DNA of 64,000 nt. Source: Saccharobesus litoralis (lineage in GTDB: Bacteria > Pseudomonadota > Gammaproteobacteria > Enterobacterales > Alteromonadaceae). Both the position numbers and the translations under genes were made by a program. This document shows positions 8,421 to 16,915 of this stretch, one piece after another (position 1 is the stretch's first letter; each line of letters starts with the position of its first letter). The stretch is taken from the NCBI RefSeq assembly GCF_003063625.1, contig NZ_CP026604.1, forward strand, positions 1,674,001 to 1,738,000, given 5' to 3'. The notes under the pieces are model-generated. The model was given only the letters and a program-made list of their open reading frames with translations. It ran no database searches and was not told the origin of the DNA.

Positions 8421-10382
8421 ATGAATAAATTGATGACAAATAAGTATTTAAGTAAAACCGCAGCACTTGCTTCGGCTTTTGCCTTATCTGCTGGCATTGT
8501 TGGTTGTGCCGTGAATGGCAACAACAATAGCAGCCAACAGTCTGTTAATAATGACAGCTACGCCGTTAGTGCTGAGCGCCTTGCCAAAAATGTTGCCAAG
8601 CCTGTACCGCAACAAACCAATAAAGTTAAACCTAATATTTTATGGATATTAACCGATGACCAAAGGGCGGATTCTATCGCCGCGGTTAATATGGCTTTGC
8701 GCGGAACAAAAGAAAGTGAATTAGGTTATGTTGAATCACCAAGCTTAGATGCCTTAGCACAAGAAGGTGTGTTGTTCCCACTGGCTTATAACCAATCACC
8801 GGGTTGCTCACCATCACGTTATTCTATGGCTACAGGCCAATATCCGCACCGCAGTGGTCGCTATGGTTTTGAATACGCGCATCGCCAAAGTGAACATGCC
8901 AAACCTACTATTCCAGAAGTGTTGCGTGAGCATGGTTATCAAACCATGTTAGCCGGTAAGGCGGGCTTACGTCTTAAAAATGGCATTAATGTTAAAGGTG
9001 TACCGCTGACTTACGATTTTGAAGTTGAGCGCTATGCGTTAGAGCGAGCGGGTATTGGTGACTGGACTAAGAAAACGGTAAGAGATAAAAAAACGGGTAA
9101 GCCAAGCGTGACAGAATACTTTCACTATGCGGATGGCAGTAAAGACTCGTTCGTTTACTCACGTAACGGTAAATTTGTTGACGAGCCTAACCCAGCAGAT
9201 AAAAAACTGGATATTATTCGCTCTTATACTCGTGCTTTACCTGTGTTGATTTTAGCGGGTGAAAGCCCGATGCCAGAAGACAAAACCACAGATGGTAAAA
9301 TTCTCGAAGCATTTCAAAACTATTTAGGCAATGCTAACCAAAGCTATACATCTATGCTGGGTAAAAAGATCCAAGGTCCAACTGACGATAAACCAGTAAT
9401 GGTGAGCTTGAGTTTTCACTTTCCGCATACTCCGGTTTTACCGCCAAAGTCTTACCAAGATCGTTTTGAAAAAATTCCTTACAAATTGCCAAAATTTAGT
9501 AAAGACGAAGTAGCTAAATTGCCACAACAGCTAAAAAAGCTATACAAGAATACCAAGGCAGATGGGTTAACCGATGCTGAAAAGCTAAGAACCATCCAAG
9601 ATTATTACGCGTTTACCGCCTATGGTGATTCATTAATTGGTAAAGCGATTAAAGATTTTAAAGAATACAGCAAAAAGACTAATCGCCCTTATTTGATTGT
9701 TGCCACCGTCGGCGATCACGGTTGGCATTTAGGTGAGCAAGGGATTCAAGCCAAATTTGCACCTTGGAACAAATCTGGCCACGGCGCCATGATAGTGGTT
9801 GATTCTTCTGGTGAATACTTCCCGAAAAATACTGTGCATACGGATTATGTTGAATACGTAGACATTGCTCCTACCTTATTTGCTGCCGCGGGTGTTGATA
9901 TAGATAACGATCATCAACACTTAAATGGTTTTGATTTAGCTGATGTTATTCGCCAGCCTGAGCTTAAGCGTGACTATGTATTGGGTGAAATGAACCAGAT
10001 TATCGGTGATCGGGTTTATTTGCGCTCTAAACGTTGGGGTTTCTCGATGAAGATCCGCCCGAAAAATGGCAAACCGGGGGAAACTCACGAAGCCGGTGAA
10101 GATATTATGTGGGCCGTTAATGCAACACCGCAACAAGTTGAAATGGCGTTGTATGATATGCAATGTGATCCAAATGAGCGTAACAATGTTGCCTATGATC
10201 CGCGTTACAAAAATATTGTAGAGGCGTTACGCTTAAAAACTCAAAACATCTTTTTGGGTGATAACCGCTTAGAGGTTAATTGGAAAAAGCAAAACGTTTA
10301 CCACATTAGTGATTTTGCGGTTGGCGCGCATGATCGTAAATTAACTCAAGTTGACGCGATTGCTGCACCTGAATGTTTTTAG
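8421..10382 (+). CDS. S1-family sulfatase 1 (lipoprotein)
   Basis: A 653-residue type I sulfatase. The signal peptide has a lipobox (AGIVGC), so it is probably anchored to the outer membrane. The sulfatase signature C129-S-P-S-R with M-A-T-G following gives the cysteine that is converted to formylglycine. Metal-binding residues are visible at D79-D80 (TDDQR) and D432-H433 ([11 protein letters not shown]). The [10 protein letters not shown] motif is shared with the other two sulfatases here. It should hydrolyse sulfate esters of red-algal galactans, but the position attacked is not readable from sequence. The signature is Cys-type; the maturation enzyme is not in the window. Confidence 0.92.
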   Translation: MNKLMTNKYLSKTAALASAFALSAGIVGCAVNGNNNSSQQSVNNDSYAVSAERLAKNVAKPVPQQTNKVKPNILWILTDDQRADSIAAVNMALRGTKESELGYVESPSLDALAQEGVLFPLAYNQSPGCSPSRYSMATGQYPHRSGRYGFEYAHRQSEHAKPTIPEVLREHGYQTMLAGKAGLRLKNGINVKGVPLTYDFEVERYALERAGIGDWTKKTVRDKKTGKPSVTEYFHYADGSKDSFVYSRNGKFVDEPNPADKKLDIIRSYTRALPVLILAGESPMPEDKTTDGKILEAFQNYLGNANQSYTSMLGKKIQGPTDDKPVMVSLSFHFPHTPVLPPKSYQDRFEKIPYKLPKFSKDEVAKLPQQLKKLYKNTKADGLTDAEKLRTIQDYYAFTAYGDSLIGKAIKDFKEYSKKTNRPYLIVATVGDHGWHLGEQGIQAKFAPWNKSGHGAMIVVDSSGEYFPKNTVHTDYVEYVDIAPTLFAAAGVDIDNDHQHLNGFDLADVIRQPELKRDYVLGEMNQIIGDRVYLRSKRWGFSMKIRPKNGKPGETHEAGEDIMWAVNATPQQVEMALYDMQCDPNERNNVAYDPRYKNIVEALRLKTQNIFLGDNRLEVNWKKQNVYHISDFAVGAHDRKLTQVDAIAAPECF

Positions 10383-11153
10383 ACTATAGTCTTCTCGCTC
10401 AGGTCTTATGGTTCATTGTCAGCGCTTACTCTCGACTTTGGCTCCTGCGTCGTTCTAACACCTAAATCCATTTAGGCGGCCCCAATCACATAGTAGAGCA
10501 TATGCTCATGGGGTCTCGAAGCTTGCCTGCATGGATGCAGGTAAGGGGCGTGAGCAGGACGCGGTAGCTTTGACGGCTTTGCTTACATGGATGTAAGTAC
10601 TTAGGTTTCGTCTGGAACTAGAAACCTGCCCCTAAAACCTGATCGCTTTGACTATATTAATAGAAAGAGGTCCATTGTCAAAACGCAATGGACCTTTTGT
10701 GTTGCAATGCTTATATAGACAAGGAAGACAAGCGCGGCGTGAGATAATTAAATCCTTCCTTGGTTTACCAGCATAATCCTTAATCTTCTCTGAAATATGA
10801 CATATTCATCGCTTATATTTTGATCAATAGGCCTATCAATAACCAGTTAAATTTATAACCATTTGCCAAATTGTAGGGTCGATTTCACATCGACAAATTT
10901 TGCTTTAGCCGAAATAAATCCCAACAAAACCGTGGCTGACGAAACCTAAGTGCCATGCTCTGTAGGCGCGGTAAAGGCGAGGGTAAATAGCAAAACCATG
11001 GCTTGTATAACCAACTACGCTGAATAATGACGATCTTTAGTGGCGTAGTACTCGGTATGAATTTTACGGCTGCCGTAATGTTTTTCGTCGTAAGGAGGCT
11101 GTTAGGGCGAAGAGGTGGCGGGAGGTAACCCCGCCCTTGGATGAAAATCTGGC
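10383..11153. other. gene-free stretch with inverted repeats
   Basis: Apart from the terminator at 10668-10700, it holds short palindromes such as CCTGCATGGATGCAGG near 10526 and the phrase GAACTAGAAACCTGCCCC near 10615. This looks like a dispersed intergenic repeat, but no second copy lies in the window. A GC-rich hairpin (GGCGGG/CCCGCC) near 11113-11133 precedes the GntR gene end and may help terminate it. I see no coding frame or RNA gene. Confidence 0.4.
10668..10700 (+). terminator. rho-independent terminator
   Basis: A 10-bp perfect stem AGGTCCATTG / CAATGGACCT with an 8-nt loop is followed by TTTTGTGTTG. It is 286 bp after the sulfatase 1 stop codon. Confidence 0.75.
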
Positions 11154-11768
11154 TTAGGATAAAAAGCCTAAACTTTTGGGTAAGGCTTTTAAAGCGGCTA
11201 GTTCGTCTTGATTGGTCAGCGCCTCTATAATGGCTTTATAGTAGTCAAAATGTTCTGGGTTAATGTTTGTATAGTCGGTATTCATAACTAAGCGCATCAC
11301 GATAGGGTGCCAAACATTAACTAATTCATCACCACCTTCCATATCAACTAAATACTTGTGGAAATCAATCATGGCTTCGGCAGTGTCGACTAATTGATTG
11401 TGTTTGTAATGCAGTTTAATACAACCAAAAATGATACTGAGTGAATCAATATCCGCTTGGCGTGCTTTATTAATTTGACTACTAATCGCTTGGATTTCGA
11501 TTTTTTGCATTAAGGTTAACAGCAATTGACGCAAGTCTTCACTAATTAAAGGTGCCACAGTTGGCGGTGTATTTTTTTTACATTCAATTACGCCTTCAAT
11601 ATTCAATTGGAATATAGCATCTCGCACTGGTGCTGACGACACACCAAATTTTTTGGCAAGCTGTTGTTCATCTATTTCAGTACCTGGCTTGATTAAGCCT
11701 GAGATGATTTCTGTTCTGATCACTTTGGCTATTTTATGATGAGTCGTAATGGCGAGTGGTGCGTTCAT
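11154..11768 (-). CDS. GntR-family transcriptional regulator (FadR-like)
   Basis: A 204-residue regulator. An N-terminal winged helix spans about residues 8-70 (KVIRTEIISGLIKPGTEI, then QQLAKKFGVSSAPVRDAIFQL), followed by an all-helical FCD-like effector domain with scattered histidines and acids that could hold a metal. The protein is somewhat short for the family (about 220-240). Its upstream region shares a 28-nt element with the ECF sigma gene at almost the same distance from the start codon, so the two are probably switched together. It could tune the sulfatase and agarase genes in response to a sugar acid or other breakdown product. Confidence 0.85.
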   Translation of the reverse strand: MNAPLAITTHHKIAKVIRTEIISGLIKPGTEIDEQQLAKKFGVSSAPVRDAIFQLNIEGVIECKKNTPPTVAPLISEDLRQLLLTLMQKIEIQAISSQINKARQADIDSLSIIFGCIKLHYKHNQLVDTAEAMIDFHKYLVDMEGGDELVNVWHPIVMRLVMNTDYTNINPEHFDYYKAIIEALTNQDELAALKALPKSLGFLS

Positions 11769-11821
11769 CGTGTTACCTCGTTCTCTATTAGAGTGTGTTT
11801 TCTTGTTGTGTTGTTAATAAG

Positions 11822-11849
11822 ATGTAATCAGAAGGCGGTTTTGACACAG
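11822..11849 (-). promoter_or_regulatory. bipartite element TGTGTCA-N14-TTACAT before the GntR gene
   Basis: Read leftward, CTGTGTCAAAAC runs from 11849 and TTACAT ends at 11822, 53 nt before the GntR start codon. Alignment with the sigma-gene copy holds over about 36 nt. The spacing (15 nt between TGTGTC and the second block) fits an ECF sigma promoter with -35 and -10 elements. Confidence 0.6.
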
Positions 11850-11984
11850 GACGCGTGAAAATAATTTAAAAAAATGATGCTGTTAAAATAAAAGTGTTTA
11901 AAATCAATTAGTAATGCTTTTAAGGTTTTTTATTTTATTTTGTAATGAAGAATTAAATATTTTAATTGTTTGCAAAGTAAACAT

Positions 11985-12010
11985 AAATGGGGTGGATAGC
12001 CACCCCATTT
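11985..12010 (-). terminator. terminator of the sigma/anti-sigma operon
   Basis: An 11-bp perfect stem AAATGGGGTGG / CCACCCCATTT with a 4-nt loop, followed leftward by TTTATGTTTAC. It lies 31 bp after the stop codon of the anti-sigma gene. Confidence 0.75.
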
Positions 12011-12040
12011 GTTAGTGAATTATTACATTCTTTGTTTTGA

Positions 12041-14011
12041 CTAATTTTGCTCGTCAGCTACAAAGAATTCAAAGTTATCCATATGGAAAATTCCTTTTGT
12101 TTTTGAGTAGATATTGATTTCGAGATAGCCTGAATCAGGAATAACTTCATGCGGAACACGCATACGGACTTTGATCATACCGCGTTCACTGACTGCTTGA
12201 TTAATAAAGTTAAAGCTCATGGGCTTCCAACCTGGAACAGCATGCACCCAGCCTGAAGGGGTCGTGTGTACTAAATTAACTTCCCCTTCTTTTAATCTGA
12301 CGTCATAGGAAAATATGTAGTCTTTGTCAGGATCAATGCGCCATTTACTCAGGGCTTTGTAGTTTACTTTTATTGCCATATCACCCACATAGGTGTTGGC
12401 ATAAATACCGTAATTGCCTGTAATTGCGGCCTCTTCACGCACTTCAATTTGCGCGTAGTTATTTTCGTTTTCGCTGACCTTTTCTTGAATATAGGTGCCG
12501 ATTTCGCCGTTTTCGATATCGCCATTGTATTTAGTTAATATGTTGCCTTGCGTGATCACAGGCTCAATTTTAATGTTGTCTATGTAATATTCTTCTTCTG
12601 GTTTAAAAAACATTAGCTCAAAGCTAGTGCCGCTGGCAGGCCAGTTTTCACCAGGAATGTATTTTTCAATGGTGATCCACTCACCTGGTTCATTTATCTC
12701 AAACCATCGACCAAAAGCGGTGCCAATAGGTTTAGCACGGTTATTAAATAGTCGTCCGGTAATGCCTGTTTGACCTGTATTATTGTTTAAGCGTTTAATG
12801 TCCATCGACAATTTAAACAATTTGCCATTGTGCATATAACCTTGTGGAAAGCTTTGTTTTTTGACTTCCAAATAAACATTGCCACCTTGAGTGTTAACGT
12901 ATAAACCATAATTGCCATCTTTAGCCGCTTGACTAGTGACTTCGGCATAACCTTGGGTTTCCGGCCGAGAGCGCCAATGTGTCAACGCCCCTGTTTCAAA
13001 GTCACCATTTAAACCGAGCAATAAATCATTGCTGGTAAGTTGAGATGCGGCGCGCACTTGACTATTTGCGGCTGTGTTTTGTTGGGACGTCGGTGTGGCA
13101 TCGAGTAAGGCTGAATTGGCAGCATTGTTCGCCAAGGCCAAATTATCCTGTGGTGATTGGAATGAGGCTTGGTGAGCTAATAAGCTGGTATGTGTTGGTA
13201 CATTGGTAATAGCTTGCGGCATATTTTGATTAAACTGAATATCGCCACTGGCACTGATATCAAAGGAGATACTGTCAGGTTGGTGCCAAGCGATCCAACT
13301 CGTTGGTTTGGTATATTCGTGTTCAGCATCATTGAGCAATTGGCTTTTATCCGCATTATGCAGTTTAAAAAATCGCCCGCGAGTTTCAATTTGGGCGTGC
13401 GTGCCATGAGGTATTTTAGTGCGTATCTGCCCTTGTAAAAGCTCAATTTCATTTTGATTGCGAATTAAAAACTCGCTATCGGCTTTGGCGACTAGCGTGA
13501 TGCCATTGTCGAGTTCAATCCATTCATTGTCTTGTTCAATAGTATAGTGAGTGCCTGAATCTGTTGTTACGCCGCGATTTTGAATAATACTTGGGGTTGC
13601 GGTGCTAACGATTGGGTCGTCAAACGCGTTATCTTGCGGTAAATACAACCAAACAATGAAAGCCAGCATGATGCTGGCAGCAACTGAGGTAATGGCTTTA
13701 TAAAATAGTTTATCGTTAGCCGCTGGCGCTTGCGAGAACGCTGGGGAATTGCCATGTAAAGCGTGTAGTTTTTGTTTAACTTGATCTGCAAAGGTGCTGG
13801 ACTGTGGTTCGTTTAAACGCATGCGCATTTCTTTAACGAATATATCGCTGCCTTGATCTTGCGTATTAAAGCGTAAAATTCTATCAATCAATTTATGTTT
13901 GGCTAGGTAATCAAGCAATTCAGGATCGTTTTTACATTGCTTGGCGAGTGCCAACTGATGGCTGCGATCCTGTATATAAGCGGCAACGCGTTTTTCTGTT
14001 TCTTTGTCCAT
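12041..14011 (-). CDS. FecR-type anti-sigma factor with two carbohydrate-binding-like modules
   Basis: A 656-residue single-pass membrane protein. Residues 1-105 are cytoplasmic and would hold the sigma factor. A membrane segment follows at about 107-127 (SVAASIMLAFIVWLYLP). A FecR-like periplasmic domain at about 155-230 has the pattern WIELDNGITLVAKADSEF then IELLQGQIRTKIPHG. After an Ala/Asn/Gln-rich linker come two beta-sandwich modules of CBM4/9 type, each beginning with N-G-D-x-E (LNGDFETGALTHW at about 330, YNGDIENGEIG at about 489) and ending in a strand with D-N-x-x (YIDNIKIEPV; MDNFEFF). The first is clearly similar to the C-terminal module of the GH86 enzyme at 51464-54940. Ordinary FecR proteins stop at about 320-400 residues. 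It follows the sigma gene by 23 bp. Inferred role: sensing polysaccharide fragments in the periplasm. Confidence 0.85.
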   Translation of the reverse strand: MDKETEKRVAAYIQDRSHQLALAKQCKNDPELLDYLAKHKLIDRILRFNTQDQGSDIFVKEMRMRLNEPQSSTFADQVKQKLHALHGNSPAFSQAPAANDKLFYKAITSVAASIMLAFIVWLYLPQDNAFDDPIVSTATPSIIQNRGVTTDSGTHYTIEQDNEWIELDNGITLVAKADSEFLIRNQNEIELLQGQIRTKIPHGTHAQIETRGRFFKLHNADKSQLLNDAEHEYTKPTSWIAWHQPDSISFDISASGDIQFNQNMPQAITNVPTHTSLLAHQASFQSPQDNLALANNAANSALLDATPTSQQNTAANSQVRAASQLTSNDLLLGLNGDFETGALTHWRSRPETQGYAEVTSQAAKDGNYGLYVNTQGGNVYLEVKKQSFPQGYMHNGKLFKLSMDIKRLNNNTGQTGITGRLFNNRAKPIGTAFGRWFEINEPGEWITIEKYIPGENWPASGTSFELMFFKPEEEYYIDNIKIEPVITQGNILTKYNGDIENGEIGTYIQEKVSENENNYAQIEVREEAAITGNYGIYANTYVGDMAIKVNYKALSKWRIDPDKDYIFSYDVRLKEGEVNLVHTTPSGWVHAVPGWKPMSFNFINQAVSERGMIKVRMRVPHEVIPDSGYLEINIYSKTKGIFHMDNFEFFVADEQN

Positions 14012-14034
14012 TCGATTACTTCACTATATTCATG

Positions 14035-14598
14035 TTATGCGGTTTGCGCGGCTAACTTTTCATCTATGCACTTACGTAGTTTGTCTCGTACTCTATGCAA
14101 GCGCATAGTTAATGTAGAGTGTTTAACGTCGTGCATTTTAGTTAAATCGCCTACGCTATAGCCTTCGCTATAATGTTGAACCACCAGTTTTTGTAAATCG
14201 TCGCTTAATAAGCCCATGCAGCCTTGCAGGGCCGAAACTACGGTATTTTCACCATCGTGTTGTAAGTTTGCTTCGATCTTGCTGTTTAGCATGTCTTCAA
14301 GATCGTTAGAATCACCTACCGCGAGAGGTTTGACTTTACGTCGGTAATTGTTCAGCAGATTTAATGCAATGGCTCTAAACCAATATTTAATGGGGCGTAC
14401 TGGTTCGTATTCATCAATACGGCTAAAAGCGATAATAAAAGCCTCTTGCGCTAAATCTTCTGCTTCGTGCGCGGTATCTAAACGAGCCGCAAGACAAATG
14501 CGAACTTCTCGCTCATGGTTTTTCACTAATTGCGAAAAAGCGTCAATGTCCTTGTTTTGCGCTTTAACTATTAATTCTTGCTCGTCAATGATATTCAA
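14035..14598 (-). CDS. ECF-type RNA polymerase sigma factor
   Basis: A 187-residue sigma-70 protein of the extracytoplasmic-function group. Region 2 includes AEDLAQEAFIIAF and the aromatic core segment PIKYWFRAIALNLLNNYRR; region 4 is the C-terminal helix-turn-helix YSVGDLTKMHDVKHSTLTMR. No region 3 is present. It is the first gene of an operon with the CBM-bearing anti-sigma factor. Its own upstream region has the bipartite TGTGTCA/ACAT element, so autoregulation is likely. It is divergent from sulfatase 2, whose upstream region carries the same element in the other orientation. Confidence 0.93.
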   Translation of the reverse strand: MNIIDEQELIVKAQNKDIDAFSQLVKNHEREVRICLAARLDTAHEAEDLAQEAFIIAFSRIDEYEPVRPIKYWFRAIALNLLNNYRRKVKPLAVGDSNDLEDMLNSKIEANLQHDGENTVVSALQGCMGLLSDDLQKLVVQHYSEGYSVGDLTKMHDVKHSTLTMRLHRVRDKLRKCIDEKLAAQTA

Positions 14599-14652
14599 GG
14601 ACTGTCTCCAACATCTTTCAGGCTTTAGCTTAATAAAAAAGCCTATTAATAA

Positions 14653-14680
14653 ATGTAATTACAGGGTCGTTTTGACACAG
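14653..14680 (-). promoter_or_regulatory. bipartite element TGTGTCA-N14-TTACAT before the sigma operon
   Basis: Read leftward, CTGTGTCAAAAC starts at 14680 and TTACAT ends at 14653, 54 nt before the sigma start codon. This and the GntR copy are nearly identical in sequence, spacing and distance. Probable autoregulated ECF promoter. Confidence 0.65.
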
Positions 14681-14742
14681 TTGTCGTTAATAAATTTTAG
14701 GCGTGATTTAGATATTATGCATATTTTAATGCTGACAGAGTT

Positions 14743-14752
14743 TTGTTAACAA
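14743..14752. promoter_or_regulatory. palindrome TTGTTAACAA between sigma and sulfatase 2
   Basis: A perfect 10-bp palindrome in the divergent promoter region. The same palindrome is at 60389-60398 before the alpha-agarase-like gene, with near copies before the GH86 genes. It could be an operator, but such AT-rich words also arise by chance. Confidence 0.3.
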
Positions 14753-14764
14753 TATTTTTGTTTT

Positions 14765-14792
14765 TTGTGTCAAAAGGGCAGGCTTGTGACAT
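14765..14792 (+). promoter_or_regulatory. bipartite element TGTGTCA-N14-TGACAT before sulfatase 2
   Basis: TTGTGTCAAAAG starts at 14765 and TGACAT ends at 14792, 60 nt before the ATG. Spacing between the blocks is identical to the sigma and GntR copies, although the filler sequence differs, which argues for two separate contact blocks. Confidence 0.6.
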
Positions 14793-14852
14793 AGAGTTAA
14801 TAATGAATAGGTAATTGGCCTATTCAACCAAGCTATGTGATTAGGAGTAAAA

Positions 14853-16775
14853 ATGATCAGCCGAGTTAATAGGTTAATAACAGGTTTAGCCAGTTTAAGT
14901 ATCAGTATCTTGTTAGCTAGTTGTGCAAGTAATCAAACCGACGTTAACCAAGCCGTAGTGGTAAATAAACCCGCTTATATTAACACTAAAACCAAGCCAA
15001 ATATTTTGTGGATTATTACAGATGACCAGCGCCCAGACTCAATTGCTGCTTATAATCGCGCAGTTTACGGCACAGCCAATAGTCCGCTAGGCTATGTTGA
15101 ATCCCCAAATGCTGACAAGCTCGCCGCCGAAGGTGTTATTTTTACCAATGCGTTTAACAACTCGCCTGCTTGTGGTCCTTCTCGGGGCTCTATGCATTCT
15201 GGTCGCTATCCTTTTCGCAATGGCCATTATGCATTTGAGTTAACCCACCAAGAGCCAGACTTTGTTAAACCTACGGTTTCGCAAACCATGCGAGCGAATG
15301 GCTACGGTACAGCAACCTTTGGTAAAGAAGACGCATACATTTTTAAATGGGGGCCTGGCCAAGGGTTTCATGATGCTAACCTGTACGACTATAAAGTACA
15401 TTTTAAACACGATTTACAAAAAAATGGCTTTGGTGATTTATTTACCAAATTAAAGTACGGCAATGTTGATGGTAAATTTTCGCCATTGGGTTTAACTGAA
15501 ACCGTTTTATATCCTAATGGCGATAAAAAATCTTATTATTTAAAACGCCACAAAGCGCCGCGCAATGCTGAAGACCAAAAGCAACTGGAAGCAACAGATA
15601 AAGAATTCGATTTGTTGCGCTCTTATACTCGCTCTAACCCAGATTTAATTATTGGTGGTGAAAACCCTAAACCAGCGGGTGAAACGGTAGATGCTTATAT
15701 TGTTGAAGAATTTAAGCGTTATTTGGCGAATCAAAACCAGTCGTTTAAAACCTTGTGGGGTAAAAAAGCCCAAGGAGCAAATTCAAATAAGCCGCAGTTT
15801 TTACATTTAGGTTTCCATTTGCCGCATACACCGGTTTTACCGCCAAAGTCGTATCGTGATCGTTTTAAAAAGATTAAGTACAACGTGCCGCAGTTTGATA
15901 AGGCGGCCGAGCTAGGTAAATTGCCTGCTCAGTTGGTTAAGCTATACAACGCAATGCAAGCCGACGGCATGACAGATGCTGAAAAGCAGCAAGCGATCCA
16001 AGACTATTATGCCTTTTGTGCTTATGGCGATGCCTTAATGGGTGACGCGATTGAAGCATTTAAGCAATACAGCAAAAAGAACAATCAAGAATATGTGATT
16101 ATTTTTACCGTAGGTGATCATGGTTGGCATTTGGGTGAGCAAGGAATTGAAGCTAAATTTGGTCCTTGGGCGCAATCGGTAAATAACGCAGCGATTGTAG
16201 TGTCTTCTGACAAAGACAGATTCAAACCAGGTTCAGTTAATCAAGACTTAGTTGAATTTGTCGATTTTGCACCAACCATTTTAGCGTCTGGTGGGGTGGA
16301 TATTAATAAGCCCGCGTTTGATTATTTAGACGGCTATAGCCTGTATGATGTTGCCGCCAAAACCAAGCCAGCCCGTGATTACGTGTTAGGTGAAATGAAC
16401 TTGGTTATTGGTCCCCGTGCCTATTTGCATACTAAGCGTTTCCGTTTTTCAATGCGCACACGGCCGTTTAATAACGTCAACTTAAAACCTAAGCAATTAG
16501 GCAATAACATTAAATGGGCATTGGTTGCGCCAGCAGAAAAAGTGGATATGGCATTGTATGATCTTAAATATGATCCACTCGAGCGTAATAACTTAGCCAA
16601 CGATCCTAAATACCAAAAGTTAGCGGCTTGGTTCCGCAACAAGTTGGGCAATATTGTATTAGGTGATGGCCGAGTTGAAGCAGACTGGTCTCAAGCCAAT
16701 GCTTATCACATCAGTCATTTTGCAAAAGGGGCGGATGACAAAATTGCTGACATTCCAGCTCATTTAATTCCTTAA
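14853..16775 (+). CDS. S1-family sulfatase 2 (lipoprotein)
   Basis: A 640-residue type I sulfatase with a lipoprotein signal peptide (lipobox LLASC). The signature C107-G-P-S-R-x-x-M-H-S-G supplies the formylglycine precursor; D57-D58 (TDDQRP) and D422-H423 ([11 protein letters not shown]) are the metal-binding positions. A good ribosome site (TAGGAGTAAAA) precedes the ATG. It is followed by the GH50 beta-agarase after 140 bp, and both may be expressed from the ECF-type promoter at 14765-14792. The three sulfatases of this window clearly belong to one branch of S1 and differ mainly in the N-terminal third, where substrate-contacting loops would lie. Confidence 0.92.
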   Translation: MISRVNRLITGLASLSISILLASCASNQTDVNQAVVVNKPAYINTKTKPNILWIITDDQRPDSIAAYNRAVYGTANSPLGYVESPNADKLAAEGVIFTNAFNNSPACGPSRGSMHSGRYPFRNGHYAFELTHQEPDFVKPTVSQTMRANGYGTATFGKEDAYIFKWGPGQGFHDANLYDYKVHFKHDLQKNGFGDLFTKLKYGNVDGKFSPLGLTETVLYPNGDKKSYYLKRHKAPRNAEDQKQLEATDKEFDLLRSYTRSNPDLIIGGENPKPAGETVDAYIVEEFKRYLANQNQSFKTLWGKKAQGANSNKPQFLHLGFHLPHTPVLPPKSYRDRFKKIKYNVPQFDKAAELGKLPAQLVKLYNAMQADGMTDAEKQQAIQDYYAFCAYGDALMGDAIEAFKQYSKKNNQEYVIIFTVGDHGWHLGEQGIEAKFGPWAQSVNNAAIVVSSDKDRFKPGSVNQDLVEFVDFAPTILASGGVDINKPAFDYLDGYSLYDVAAKTKPARDYVLGEMNLVIGPRAYLHTKRFRFSMRTRPFNNVNLKPKQLGNNIKWALVAPAEKVDMALYDLKYDPLERNNLANDPKYQKLAAWFRNKLGNIVLGDGRVEADWSQANAYHISHFAKGADDKIADIPAHLIP

Positions 16776-16791
16776 CTCTTCGTTTATCGCT

Positions 16792-16836
16792 ACGCGGAGC
16801 ACTGATATGCTCTGCGTGACTTTGCTTTTTGAACTC
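16792..16836 (+). terminator. hairpin between sulfatase 2 and GH50
   Basis: A 10-bp stem with one G-T pair (ACGCGGAGCA at 16792, TGCTCTGCGT at 16808-16817) is followed by GACTTTGCTTTTTG. It may terminate or reduce read-through from sulfatase 2 into the agarase gene. Confidence 0.45.
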
Positions 16837-16915
16837 TAATTAATCAGGCATTAATTGAGCTTTGTTGGTTAAACGGCTGTAGTTCGTCTTGCCACAAACG
16901 ATTAAGTGAAAAATC

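Noticed and set aside
14348-14749. Rightward open frame of 133 codons over the sigma gene
   Set aside because: Its first part is antisense to the clearly coding sigma gene, and its rest crosses the divergent promoter region with the shared elements.
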